From positions 312,676 to 376,675 of the forward strand of contig DLNM01000035.1 of the NCBI GenBank assembly GCA_002479485.1: a stretch of DNA of 64,000 bases, written 5' to 3'. Position 1 is the first letter of the stretch; each line of letters opens with the position of its first letter. Below, one piece after another: positions 32,093 to 41,708 of the stretch. The notes below the pieces were generated by a model that saw only the letters and a list, made by a program, of their open reading frames with translations, searched no databases and was not told where the DNA came from. Made by a program: the position numbers and the translations under genes. This DNA is from Firmicutes bacterium UBA7510. Lineage in GTDB: Bacteria > Bacillota > Clostridia > Tissierellales > Sedimentibacteraceae.

Positions 32093-33433
32093 ATGAGTTT
32101 AGTTGAAAAGGACCTAGAATATATTTGGCATCCATGCTCTCAGATGAAGGATTATGAAGAATTAAAGCCTATAGTTGTAGATTACGGTAAGGGAATTTAT
32201 TTGTATGACAAAAACGGTAAGGAGTATATGGATATAGTAAGCTCTTGGTGGTGTAATTTATTAGGACACTCTAATTCTAAGATAAATAATGCAATAAAAA
32301 ATCAATTAGATAGATTAGAACATGTAATATTTGCAAACTTTACTCATGAGCCAGCTATAGCATTATGTGAAGAGCTTATGAAAGTTATACCAAAAGGACT
32401 TCATAAGTTTAATTTTTCTGATAATGGCTCTGCTTCAATAGAATGTGCACTTAAAATGAGCTTTCAATATATGTATCAGACTGGAAGAAGAAAAAAGACA
32501 CGTTTTATGGCATTATCTGATGGGTATCATGGTGAAACTATAGGTGCCTTGTCTGTAGGCTCCCTTGATTTATATGCAGAGATTTATAACCCCATGCTTA
32601 TGGATATAATTCGTGTTGATGCACCTGATTGTTATAGATGTGCTTATGGTAAATGTAGAGATAATTGTAATGCTGAATGTTTTGAAAAAGCAGATAAGGC
32701 TTTTGATATGTATGCTGATGAGGTTTGTGCAATGATTGTTGAGCCTTTAGTTCAAGGCAGCGCAGGCATGAGAATATATCCTCCTATATATTTGAGAAAA
32801 CTTCGTGAAGCTTGTGATAAATATGATGTACTATTAATAGCTGATGAAATTGCAACAGGATTTGGACGAACAGGAAAGATGTTTGCGTTTGATCATGCAG
32901 AAGTTAGCCCTGATATAATGTGCGTATCAAAAGGATTAACAGGCGGTTATATGCCTATGTCAATCACTATAACAACTGATAAATTATATGAAGCATTTTA
33001 TGCTGATTATAACGAGGGTAAAGCATTTATGCATAGCCATACCTATAGCGGAAATCCTCTTGGTTGTTCTGCTGCATTGGCTGTACAAAAAATCTTAAGA
33101 GAAGAAGATATAATAAATAAAGCCAGTATTACTGCTAAGTATTTGAATGATAAATTAAATGAAGCCTTCGACGGGCATATAAATGTAGGTGAGATAAGAA
33201 GTATAGGTTTAATCAATGCTATTGAGTTAGTCACTGATAAAGATACAAAAGAGAGCTATGATAGTAAGCTAAGAATTGGTTATCGAATATATAAAAAAGC
33301 ATTAGAAAAAGGTTTAGTACTAAGGCCTTTAGGCAATGTACTATACTTTAATCCACCTCTTATAATTACTAAAGAAGAAATCGACAAGGCAGTGAGCTTA
33401 TGTAGAAATTCAGTTGCTGAAATTTTAAACTAA
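32093..33433 (+). CDS. bioA: Adenosylmethionine-8-amino-7-oxononanoate aminotransferase
   Basis: A 446-residue PLP enzyme that makes 7,8-diaminopelargonate using SAM as amino donor. It starts WHPCSQMKDYEELKPIVV, as in BioA, with SSWWCNLLGHS for the substrate site, IADEIATGFGRTG for the PLP aspartate and VSKGLTGGYMPM for the lysine. An unusual cysteine cluster (CYRCAYGKCRDNCNAEC, near 180-198) may bind metal. The SD AGAGGGA precedes the start. bioF, bioC, bioH or bioW are not in this operon. Confidence 0.95.
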   Translation: MSLVEKDLEYIWHPCSQMKDYEELKPIVVDYGKGIYLYDKNGKEYMDIVSSWWCNLLGHSNSKINNAIKNQLDRLEHVIFANFTHEPAIALCEELMKVIPKGLHKFNFSDNGSASIECALKMSFQYMYQTGRRKKTRFMALSDGYHGETIGALSVGSLDLYAEIYNPMLMDIIRVDAPDCYRCAYGKCRDNCNAECFEKADKAFDMYADEVCAMIVEPLVQGSAGMRIYPPIYLRKLREACDKYDVLLIADEIATGFGRTGKMFAFDHAEVSPDIMCVSKGLTGGYMPMSITITTDKLYEAFYADYNEGKAFMHSHTYSGNPLGCSAALAVQKILREEDIINKASITAKYLNDKLNEAFDGHINVGEIRSIGLINAIELVTDKDTKESYDSKLRIGYRIYKKALEKGLVLRPLGNVLYFNPPLIITKEEIDKAVSLCRNSVAEILN

Positions 33434-33547
33434 ATATAAATCTTCTCAAGCTTTTTACAGAAGTGAAGTTGAGCATGTTAATCTATGGACATAATCTTTG
33501 GTATAAGCTACTATTAGTATAGAAAATATTTTCTAAAAGGTGGTTCT

Positions 33548-34738
33548 ATGAAATATATAAACGCAAAAGATATATTTCCTGATGATTTACTGGAGATTAT
33601 ACAAGAATATACACAAGGAAAATATGTATATATACCCAAAAAAGATGGTATCAGGGATAAATGGGGAAGTAAAACTTCATATAGTCAGGAACTGTTAATA
33701 AGAAATAAACATATAAATACAAAATTTTTAAGTGGTTATGATGTAGCAATGCTGTCTAAAGAGTATTGCTTATCCGTAAAAAGTATTAGAAGAATATTAT
33801 ATAATTTTAAGAAGGAGGCTTACAAAATGAAGGAAAAGATTCAAAAGCTTCTAATTGATAATTGGAACATTGGTTTAGATATTTATCAAATTTATCCTAC
33901 TGCTTGGTCTGTTGGTAATGATTATGTTATTAAGGTTAATAAAAATTTTGGTAACATGAAAAGAAACATAACAATGATAAAAGCGTTGAATGAGTGCAAC
34001 ATACCAGTTGCTTTGCCTATTCCTACTGTAAATGATGAGGACTATGTTGAAAGTGATGAAAATTTTTATTTCTTATCAAAAAAACTAGCAGGTAAAGAGA
34101 TAATAAACATTTTCGAAGAAGATAATTATTTGGATATAGTTAACGAAACAGGTAAAATCATAGCTAGGCTCCATAATGCATTTTTAAATTGTGAGGAAAA
34201 AGTAGCATTTTGGGATAACAGTCTTTTGTATGAGATGAAAGGTTGGATTACAGAAATATTAGCAGAGAATGATTATAGATATATAACTAAGGTTGACTTA
34301 GTAGAATCAATTGTTGATCTAGAAAAAGGCTATGATAAACTACCAAGACAATTAATACATAGAGACATTTATTATGGAAATATTTTATTTGAAAACAATC
34401 AATTTTATGGATACATAGATTTTGATTTTAGTCAAAGAAACATTAGAATTTTTGATATATGCTATTTCTTGTTAGGTTTGTTAGTTAATAAAAGTAAAAA
34501 TAAAGAATGTGTAAGCAAATGGAATGAAATGGTTAAAGAATTTATAAAAGGATATGAAAGCTTAATAACATTACAAAAGCAAGAAAAGGTGAGCATTTGT
34601 AATGTTATGAAATGCATAGAATTACTTTTTGTGGCATATTTTATTAGAGAAAAAGATGAAGTAAATGCAAAATTATCCGCAGAAATATACTATTTCATAA
34701 GAGAAAATGAATCGGAAATCACTAATATGATTCTATAA
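33548..34738 (+). CDS. CD3324-type DNA-binding domain fused to an aminoglycoside-phosphotransferase-like kinase
   Basis: A 396-residue two-part protein. Residues 1-93 match the 92-residue CD3324 protein at 23928 (MKYINAKDIFPDDLL; YTQGKYVYIP). Residues 94-396 are a phosphotransferase of the APH/choline-kinase fold, with catalytic loop LIHRDIYYGNILF (HxDxxxxN; near 273) and metal motif IDFDFSQ. Where the short protein ends, this gene has an internal SD AAGGAGG (33812-33818) and ATG (33827) in frame, so a separate 303-residue kinase may also be made. No substrate can be named; a methylthioribose or aminoglycoside role is possible. Confidence 0.82.
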   Translation: MKYINAKDIFPDDLLEIIQEYTQGKYVYIPKKDGIRDKWGSKTSYSQELLIRNKHINTKFLSGYDVAMLSKEYCLSVKSIRRILYNFKKEAYKMKEKIQKLLIDNWNIGLDIYQIYPTAWSVGNDYVIKVNKNFGNMKRNITMIKALNECNIPVALPIPTVNDEDYVESDENFYFLSKKLAGKEIINIFEEDNYLDIVNETGKIIARLHNAFLNCEEKVAFWDNSLLYEMKGWITEILAENDYRYITKVDLVESIVDLEKGYDKLPRQLIHRDIYYGNILFENNQFYGYIDFDFSQRNIRIFDICYFLLGLLVNKSKNKECVSKWNEMVKEFIKGYESLITLQKQEKVSICNVMKCIELLFVAYFIREKDEVNAKLSAEIYYFIRENESEITNMIL

Positions 34739-34749
34739 TAACATTTGAG

Positions 34750-35364
34750 ATGATTGAATTTGAAATAAACAATATTAAGCTTAAATTCAAAACAGATAAC
34801 AATGTGTTTTCTCCAACAAATATTGATAAGGGAACTTTAGCTATGGTTTCACAGGTTAATTTTGATGAAAATGATAGAATCCTTGATTTGGGATGTGGTT
34901 ATGGGTTTGTTGGTATATATGTTAGTAAAATAGTTGGTCAAAATAATGTAGTAATGAGTGATATATCTAAAGAATCAGTAGAACTATCAAGATTTAATGC
35001 TGAATTAAATAATATTAAGGATATTTCAATTATTCAAAGTGATTGTTTAGATAATATTAAAGAAAATAATTTCTCACTTATACTTACGAATCCACCATAT
35101 CATGTTGATTTTTTAGTTCCTAAAAAATTTATAGAACAAGGGTATAAAAAGTTAAAGGTTGGTGGAAAAATGTATATGGTAACTAAAAGAAGGGAATGGT
35201 ATAAAAATAAATTTATATCAATTTTCGGCGGTGTTGAAATTATTGAGATTGATGGCTATTATGTATTTATGGCTGAAAAAAGAAGAAAAAATTCTAAGAC
35301 AAAAGAAAAAAATATTAATAAATTATCCAAAAAATTAGAGAGAAAATATTCGTATAAAAAATAA
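34750..35364 (+). CDS. RsmC-type class I methyltransferase
   Basis: A 204-residue SAM-dependent methyltransferase. SAM motif I is ILDLGCGYGFVGIYVSK (44-60), the acidic strand end is VMSDISKES, and motif IV NPPYHVD (116-122) is typical of N-methylation of guanine in rRNA (RsmC/RsmD-like). The C terminus is lysine-rich (RRKNSKTKEK). The start ATG 34750 has only a weak SD; coupling to the kinase gene 11 bases upstream is likely. Specific rRNA target unknown. Confidence 0.75.
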   Translation: MIEFEINNIKLKFKTDNNVFSPTNIDKGTLAMVSQVNFDENDRILDLGCGYGFVGIYVSKIVGQNNVVMSDISKESVELSRFNAELNNIKDISIIQSDCLDNIKENNFSLILTNPPYHVDFLVPKKFIEQGYKKLKVGGKMYMVTKRREWYKNKFISIFGGVEIIEIDGYYVFMAEKRRKNSKTKEKNINKLSKKLERKYSYKK

Positions 35365-35377
35365 ATATAAGTTTTTG

Positions 35378-35740
35378 TTGACAAAAATTTATATTGGTAG
35401 TATCATAAACAAAATTGAAAATAATAAAGGCGTTGACGAGGAGGAGTACATACTTGTTGGAAGCAAAGAGAGAAGGTGTTTGGTGTAAACCTTCGTGAAG
35501 AAAGTATGGAAGTAGCCCCTGAGCTGTGAACCGAACAGAACAAAATTCTTGAGAATGCAATTCTTGAGAATCGCATTCTTTGTAGACTTCAACGGATTTT
35601 CCACCGTCATTGGAAAGCAATATCGGATAAATTTATCCCGTATTGAGTGAGTGCAGAGATTTTCTCTGAATTTAGGTGGTACCACGGACATTATGTTCGC
35701 CCTAAAGTAATTTTAATTACTTTAGGGCGTTTTTGTTTTT
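35378..35740 (+). promoter_or_regulatory. T-box leader (tRNA-Val) upstream of valS
   Basis: The promoter is TTGACA (35378-35383) -17- TATCAT (35401-35406). The T-box AGGTGGTACCACGG is at 35674-35687. UGGU pairs with the ACCA end, fitting the A discriminator of tRNA-Val. A 15-bp terminator stem (35698-35712 with 35715-35729) is followed by a T run. GTA at 35512-35514 before GCCCCTGAGCT is the likely specifier. A twice-repeated ATTCTTGAGAAT (35545, 35560) occupies the central variable part. Confidence 0.9.
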
Positions 35741-35780
35741 TTATTGTTTTCAATAAAATAATAATTTGGAGGTATTAGAA

Positions 35781-38157
35781 ATGGAGAAAAATTATCAGCA
35801 CGAAATTGTGGAAAGAAAGATGCAGGAGTTTTGGGAAAAGAATAAAATTTACAAATTTGAGAGAACGGAAGGTAAAGAGGTTTACTCAATAGACACACCA
35901 CCACCAACTGTAAGTGGTAGCTTGCATATTGGCCATATATTTTCATATACACAAGCAGAAATGATAGCAAGATTTAAGCGTATGCAAGGTTATAACGTAT
36001 TTTTATCCATTTGGATTTGATGATAATGGTTTGCCAACTGAAAGGTTAGTAGAAAAGGAAGAAGGTACAATTGCAAAGAATTTATCACGTAGTGAATTTA
36101 TTGAAAAATGCATTAATACAACTGATAAATATGAGATGGAATTTAAAGAGTTATGGAAATCGTTAGGGTTCTCTGTTGATTGGGATTTACAATATAAAAC
36201 TATAAGTCCATTAGTACAAAAAATTTCACAACAATCTTTTTTAGAGCTAGTAAAAATGAAAAAAGCTTATATGAAAGAATCCCCTGTATTGTGGTGTACA
36301 GAATGTCAAACGTCAATAGCACAAGCTGAGCTCGATACAAAAGATATAGATTCAACATTTAATAACATTTGCTTTTATGTTGGAACTGAACAGATAACTG
36401 TTGCTACAACTCGCCCAGAACTGTTATATGGCTGCATATGCTTGTTTGTTAATCCAAATGATGAAAGATATAAATCAATTATCGGTAAAAAAGCAATAGT
36501 ACCCTTATATAATTATGAAATTCCCGTTATGGCAGACGATAAGGTTAGCTTAGATAAAGGCACAGGAGTTGTAATGTGTGCGACTTTTGGAGATAGTACA
36601 GATTTAGAATGGTTTGAAAAGTATAATTTGCCATATCGAAAGGTTATTACGCCTAATGGTTATATAGATAATGATGTTCCTTTAATAGGCAATTTAAAAG
36701 TATTGCAAGCAAGAAAGGAAATAATAAGGCTATTAAATGAAAATAATTTATTAATCAAATCAGAAAACATAACTCATACTGTTTCTGTTCATGAACGTTG
36801 TGGTAAGGAAATTGAAATTATACCTTCGAAGCAGTGGTATATAGATATATTAACGGATAAGGAATTATTTTTAAAGGCAGCAGATAAAATTAATTGGTAC
36901 CCGTCACATATGAAAAACCGCTATATATCATGGGTTGAAAACTTAAAATGGGATTGGTGCATATCAAGACAGAGGTATTTTGGCGTTCCTTTTCCAGTTT
37001 GGTATTGTGAAAAGTGTGGTGAGCCTGTGTTTTCAGATATAGAAAAATTACCAATAAATCCACTAGAAATAGAGCATAAGGGTAAATGTAAATGCGGCTG
37101 CACTGGATTTATCCCGGAAAGTTCAGTATTTGACACTTGGGCAACTTCGTCGGTAACTCCTTTAATTAATGCAAAATACGGAGAATATGATGATTTGAGT
37201 GAAGTTATTTTACCTATGAGTATGAGAACTCAAGCACATGAAATTATTAGAACATGGGCATTTTATACAATTGTAAAAAGCTTATATCATACAGGGGATA
37301 TACCTTGGAATGACATAATGATTTGTGGGTTTGTTTTAGCTAAAAAGGGAGAAAAAATAAGTAAGTCTAAAAATAATTCTTCTATGACACCGCCTGAGCT
37401 TATAAAAAATAATTCAGCAGATGTTTTAAGGTATTGGGCAGCTAATTCTAAGCTTGGAACAGATACGTTTTTCTCATTAGATGAATTAACTATATCTCGT
37501 AGATTTATTACAAAGCTTTGGAATGCATCTAAGTTTGCTATATCTCATTTACAAGACATAGATTTTAGTTGTATGCCAAATCTTTTACCAGTTGATAGAT
37601 GGATTATTGAAAGAACAAACAGTACTATAAAAGAGGCAACTTCTTATTTAAATGAATATGAAATTGGTTTAGCTAAACATACAATTGATGATTTGTTTTG
37701 GAAAGATTTTTGTGATAATTATGTTGAAATAGTAAAGGAAAGACTATATCAGCCTGAAATTCATGGATATGAGGAAAGACGTTCAGCTCAATATGCTTTG
37801 TATTATTCTTTATTAAGCATTTTAAAGCTATACGCAATATTTGTACCTCATATAACAGAATATATTTATCAAGAATTTTTTATGTCATATGAGAAAGAAA
37901 AATCTATACACATTACAACTTGGTTAAAAGTAGATAAGATTGATGAAAGTATATTAAATTTTGGAGAAGAATTAAAAGCAGTAATTTCAGACATGAGAAA
38001 ATATAAATCAGAAAACAATTTGTCTATGAAAACAGAAATGAAGTGTTTAGATATCGAAACTGAAAGGTTTGAAAACTGGTTTATTCAATCAATAAAAGAC
38101 TTAAAAGCCTGTTCCAAAGCTATAGCTGTTAATATTAATAAAAAATGTTGTTTTTAA
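35781..38157 (+). pseudogene. valS: Valyl-tRNA synthetase (archaeal/alphaproteobacterial-type) with +1 frameshift
   Basis: Class I synthetase that charges tRNA-Val. The first 79 codons give EKNYQHEIVERKMQEFWEKN and the HIGH motif (SLHIGHIFS), then run into TGA at 36018. Removing one T from the run at 36000-36004 restores NVFYPFGFDDNGLP, and the frame continues unbroken to 38157 with the CP1 editing domain, KISKS in KKGEKISKSKNN and an anticodon-binding domain. The repaired protein of about 792 residues has the short, archaeal-type length. Because the lesion sits in a five-T run, a read error is as likely as a real mutation. The SD GGAGG precedes 35781. Confidence 0.9.
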
Positions 38158-38170
38158 TAACATTTAGATC

Positions 38171-38214
38171 GCACCTTTCGTACTAGTTTGCATGAAAGGT
38201 GCATCCGTTTTTTT
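38171..38214 (+). terminator. Rho-independent terminator after valS
   Basis: The stem GCACCTTTC / GAAAGGTGC is followed, after a short CATCCG, by a long T run. Confidence 0.8.
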
Positions 38215-38353
38215 ATGTTTTTGGTAGAAAAAAGATAGAGCACCATGCAAGTTATCTACATTTTAATTAGTAAATAAACAGGCTACCAAAATATCTATTT
38301 AATGGTATAATAAAATTAAGTTATAAATGTTATTATACGAGGAGTGAATAAAT

Positions 38354-39712
38354 ATGGAAATTAAAGAGTTTTTACAGAATAATAAACAAAATATGATTAA
38401 TGACCTAGCAAAAATTGTTTCATATAACTCAGTTGCAGAGCTTGATGGCAAAAGTCAATATCCTTTTGGAGATATAAATGCTAAACTTTTAGATGAAACT
38501 TTAAAAATATTTGAAAGAGAAGGATTAAGAACTAAAAATGTTGACTATTATGCTGGTTATGGTGAAATAGGAGAAGGAGATAAGCTAATAGGAATTTTAG
38601 GGCACTTGGACATAGTGCCTTGTGGAAAAGGATGGAATTCAGACCCATTAACTTTAACTATTAGAGATGGAAAAATATTTGGTCGTGGTGTTACAGACGA
38701 TAAAGGTCCTGTAATTTGTTCCTTATATGCAATGAAGTATTTAAAAGAATCTGGTGTTAATTTAAATAAAAGAATTCGTTTAATTGTGGGATGTTGCGAG
38801 GAGAGGGGTTCACATTGTTTACATCATTATGTAGAAAAAGAAGGACATATTGATTATGGATTTACTCCAGATGGTTCTTTCCCGGGAATATATGGCGAAA
38901 AGGGAGGCGTAGGAGGAACTTTTTCTAGTATCAATACAAAAATTAAGGATATAAATGGTGGTCTTGTAGCAAATGCTGTATGTAACGAAGTCTATGCAAT
39001 ATTTGAAATAAATTCAATAAATGAAGTTAAAATAAAAGAATATTTTGATAAAAATAATGTTAAATATAATTTTGAAAGAAATGAAAAAGATAAATTAACA
39101 GTATATGGAGTTGCAGCACATGCTAGTACACCACATCTTGGAGTAAATGCTATAGGTCATTTGTTTGCAGCACTTAAATATGCAGGATTTGAAGATGATT
39201 TTGTTACATATTATAATAAACATGTAGGGTTATTAACAGATGGTTCAATGTTTGATAGTAAACTAGAAGATAAATATGGCGCATTGACATTTAATAATGG
39301 TATGATTTATATGAAAGATGGTCATATTGAAGGTACTATTGACATACGTGTGCCTGTTACTTATGATACAGAAGTAGTTGTAAACAAATTAAAAGAAAAC
39401 TTCAATGATGAAAACGGATATTTGTTAAATGTTAATGGTGGAAAACCACTATTCTTCGACCCTGAATCACCAATGGTTAAAGCTTTAGTTGATGCATACC
39501 GCGATGTTACAAATGATTATGAAAATCAGCCTATGGTAATTGGTGGTGGAACATATTCAAAAGGAATCAATAACTGTATAGCCTTCGGCCCAGAGTATCC
39601 TGGAAAAGACTATCATATCCATGATATAGACGAGTTTTTATATGAGAGCGAGTTACTAGAACAAACAGAAATTTATATTAAAGCAATACAAAATTTATTA
39701 AAATTAGACTAA
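38354..39712 (+). CDS. M20 family dipeptidase (PepV/Sapep type)
   Basis: A 452-residue zinc peptidase that removes N-terminal residues from dipeptides. GHLDIVPCGKGW carries the first zinc His/Asp, GRGVTDDKGP the bridging aspartate, CCEERGSHCL the catalytic glutamate pair, and GFTPDGSFPGIYGEKG is specific to the PepV group. A final zinc-binding histidine lies in DYHIHDIDE. The SD CGAGGAG precedes the start. It is a single gene between two terminators. Confidence 0.9.
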   Translation: MEIKEFLQNNKQNMINDLAKIVSYNSVAELDGKSQYPFGDINAKLLDETLKIFEREGLRTKNVDYYAGYGEIGEGDKLIGILGHLDIVPCGKGWNSDPLTLTIRDGKIFGRGVTDDKGPVICSLYAMKYLKESGVNLNKRIRLIVGCCEERGSHCLHHYVEKEGHIDYGFTPDGSFPGIYGEKGGVGGTFSSINTKIKDINGGLVANAVCNEVYAIFEINSINEVKIKEYFDKNNVKYNFERNEKDKLTVYGVAAHASTPHLGVNAIGHLFAALKYAGFEDDFVTYYNKHVGLLTDGSMFDSKLEDKYGALTFNNGMIYMKDGHIEGTIDIRVPVTYDTEVVVNKLKENFNDENGYLLNVNGGKPLFFDPESPMVKALVDAYRDVTNDYENQPMVIGGGTYSKGINNCIAFGPEYPGKDYHIHDIDEFLYESELLEQTEIYIKAIQNLLKLD

Positions 39713-39736
39713 GTATCCATAATGTCATGAAATTTA

Positions 39737-39767
39737 AAAAGCCAATGAGTTATAATCATTGGCTTTT
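39737..39767. terminator. Bidirectional hairpin between dipeptidase and rqcH
   Basis: The 12-bp perfect stem AAAAGCCAATGA with its complement has A and T tracts on both sides, placed between convergent genes. Confidence 0.85.
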
Positions 39768-39773
39768 ATATTA

Positions 39774-41528
39774 TTATCTAATTTTAATTTTTGATATATC
39801 TGTATCAATATTCATTGAATAATTTGTATCATATATTACAAATCCAAGCTTTGCATTTGCTGGTTTTCTTATATTTTGTCTTTTAGTATAATCAACCTCA
39901 ACTAAACTGTTGTTTTTGCCTTTGCTATAAAATGCTGCAAGTCTAGCTGCTTCCATGTATTCTATGTCTTCTAACTCATCACCATTAGTTTTTATAACAA
40001 CGTGCGAACCAGGTATACCCTTGGCATGGAACCAATAATCATCCTTTTTAGCATGCTTAAATGTTATTAAATCATTTTGAATATTGTTTTTTCCAATCAA
40101 TATTTCATGACCATAGGAAGAAATATATATTAAATTATCATTTTTAACCTTATTAGAACCTTTTGGTGCTTTATATTTTTTTATAAAGCCTTCTTGTGAC
40201 AACTCCTCATATATCTGATCCAAATCATCAGTAGTTTGACATGCTTCAATGCTAAATAATATATTTTCCAAATATTCAATATCTGAAGCTGTTGATTCTA
40301 TAAGCTTTAACAATTCATCTTCTGCTGATTTTAGCTTGTTGTATCTTTTGTAGTACTTTTGTGAGTTTAAAGTTAAATTATTAAGTTTTGGATCTAGAGG
40401 TATTGTAATTTCATTTTGCTCTGGATCATAGTAGTTAGTTACTGTTAGCTTGTTATTTTCATAAGGCACATGAAGATTGGATATAATTAAATCCCCATAT
40501 ATTTTGTATTTTTCTCTGTCCTCAGCACTTAGTAATTCATTTTTTTGCTTTTCAAGTTTTTTTCTATCTCTATCAAGCTTAGTGTTGATGCTTTTAAGCA
40601 AATTTGAAACCTTTTGATTGATTCTATTCTTATTATCAAGCTCATAATAGAAAACATCTAATAATTCACTAATAGAGTTGAAATCTTGTTTTTCACAATT
40701 ATTAAAATAGTTAATTTTTATGCTATGAAAATCATATATATTTTCATTTGAATTACTGTATATAACTGGTGAGTAATTATTATTTTTAATATCACCTGTT
40801 ACATTAGTAAAATTTTCATAAAGTATATTTATATCATTCTCACTTAACTCATCTAATGCAAGTCCTTCATTGATGCTTGAATTAAAGCATATCTCTTTAC
40901 TTAAAAGAGGGCTAAATCCAACAAATGTTTTATATAAAAATCCAAATATTAAAGTGCCTTTGTTTGTAGCATTTATTGCATTTATGAATCCATCTTTATC
41001 TATATCTAAAGGATTTAGCTTAGATTGTGATGGTGGCAAAGCATAGGGGATACCTGGATAAACTTGCCTTACACTACTCATATTTTCAGAAACACGCTTA
41101 ATTGAATCTATAATTATTTTATTGTCATAATTTATAAATATAATATTGCTGTGCTTACCCATTATTTCAATAATTAATGATTTTTTTACCGTTGTTTTTA
41201 GCTCATCCTTGCACTCAAATACAATTTCAATAACCCTATCAAGCTGTAATTGTTTAATTTCTATGATGTTTGAGCTATATAAATGTTTTCTTAATAGCAT
41301 ACAAAACATTGGAGCTTGCTCTGGATTTTTACGTGATAGAGTAGTAAGGTGAATCCTTGGGCTACTGCTGTTTGATGTTAATAAAAGCTTATAATTAGAT
41401 GAATTATTTCTTATATTTATAATTATTTCGTCCTTTTCAGGCTGATATACTTTATCAACACGTCCACCAATAAGCTTGTTTACAAGCTCATGCTTTATAC
41501 TATTTAAAACGATACCGTCTAATGCCAT
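39774..41528 (-). CDS. rqcH: Rqc2/NFACT family ribosome-quality-control protein RqcH
   Basis: A 584-residue protein that binds stalled 50S subunits with peptidyl-tRNA and adds alanine tails. NFACT-N starts ALDGIVLNSIKHELVNKLIGGRVDKVYQPEKDEIII; the central coiled coil spans about 290-420, rich in K and L, and NFACT-R contains DDYWFHAKGIPGSHVVI (about 510-527), the usual conserved site. Start 41528 follows GGAAGGAA; the longer frame to 41630 has no homology. It is divergent from the YhbD operon. Confidence 0.92.
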   Translation of the reverse strand: MALDGIVLNSIKHELVNKLIGGRVDKVYQPEKDEIIINIRNNSSNYKLLLTSNSSSPRIHLTTLSRKNPEQAPMFCMLLRKHLYSSNIIEIKQLQLDRVIEIVFECKDELKTTVKKSLIIEIMGKHSNIIFINYDNKIIIDSIKRVSENMSSVRQVYPGIPYALPPSQSKLNPLDIDKDGFINAINATNKGTLIFGFLYKTFVGFSPLLSKEICFNSSINEGLALDELSENDINILYENFTNVTGDIKNNNYSPVIYSNSNENIYDFHSIKINYFNNCEKQDFNSISELLDVFYYELDNKNRINQKVSNLLKSINTKLDRDRKKLEKQKNELLSAEDREKYKIYGDLIISNLHVPYENNKLTVTNYYDPEQNEITIPLDPKLNNLTLNSQKYYKRYNKLKSAEDELLKLIESTASDIEYLENILFSIEACQTTDDLDQIYEELSQEGFIKKYKAPKGSNKVKNDNLIYISSYGHEILIGKNNIQNDLITFKHAKKDDYWFHAKGIPGSHVVIKTNGDELEDIEYMEAARLAAFYSKGKNNSLVEVDYTKRQNIRKPANAKLGFVIYDTNYSMNIDTDISKIKIR

Positions 41529-41615
41529 AATAAATTCCTTCCTTTTACTAGTAATAAAGGTATTGTACACTATTATGAATAAAATATAAATAAAAAAATT
41601 TTTGTTAAAAATTGT

Positions 41616-41644
41616 TTGACAGTGTAACAATGTTATGTTACATT
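41616..41644 (+). promoter_or_regulatory. Promoter of the YhbD-bactofilin operon with palindrome in the spacer
   Basis: TTGACA (41616-41621), 17 bases, TACATT (41639-41644). A palindrome TGTAACA / TGTTACA (41623-41629 and 41636-41642) fills the region between and over the two boxes. A further half-site TGTTACG lies at 41661-41667. The position suits a MerR-like regulator. Confidence 0.65.
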
Positions 41645-41708
41645 AAATATAATAAAACATTGTTACGTTAGGTATACATACTATGATTTCAAAGAAAGGA
41701 GTGAGATC

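Noticed and set aside
35315..35691. Two open frames on the minus strand over the valS leader
   Set aside because: They cover the T-box structure and lack an SD; the T-box motifs explain the region.
36000..36020. Programmed frameshift in valS
   Set aside because: The correction needs a +1 shift; no slow codon, internal SD or stop-codon slip site like that of prfB is placed at the run, and synthetases are not known for this.
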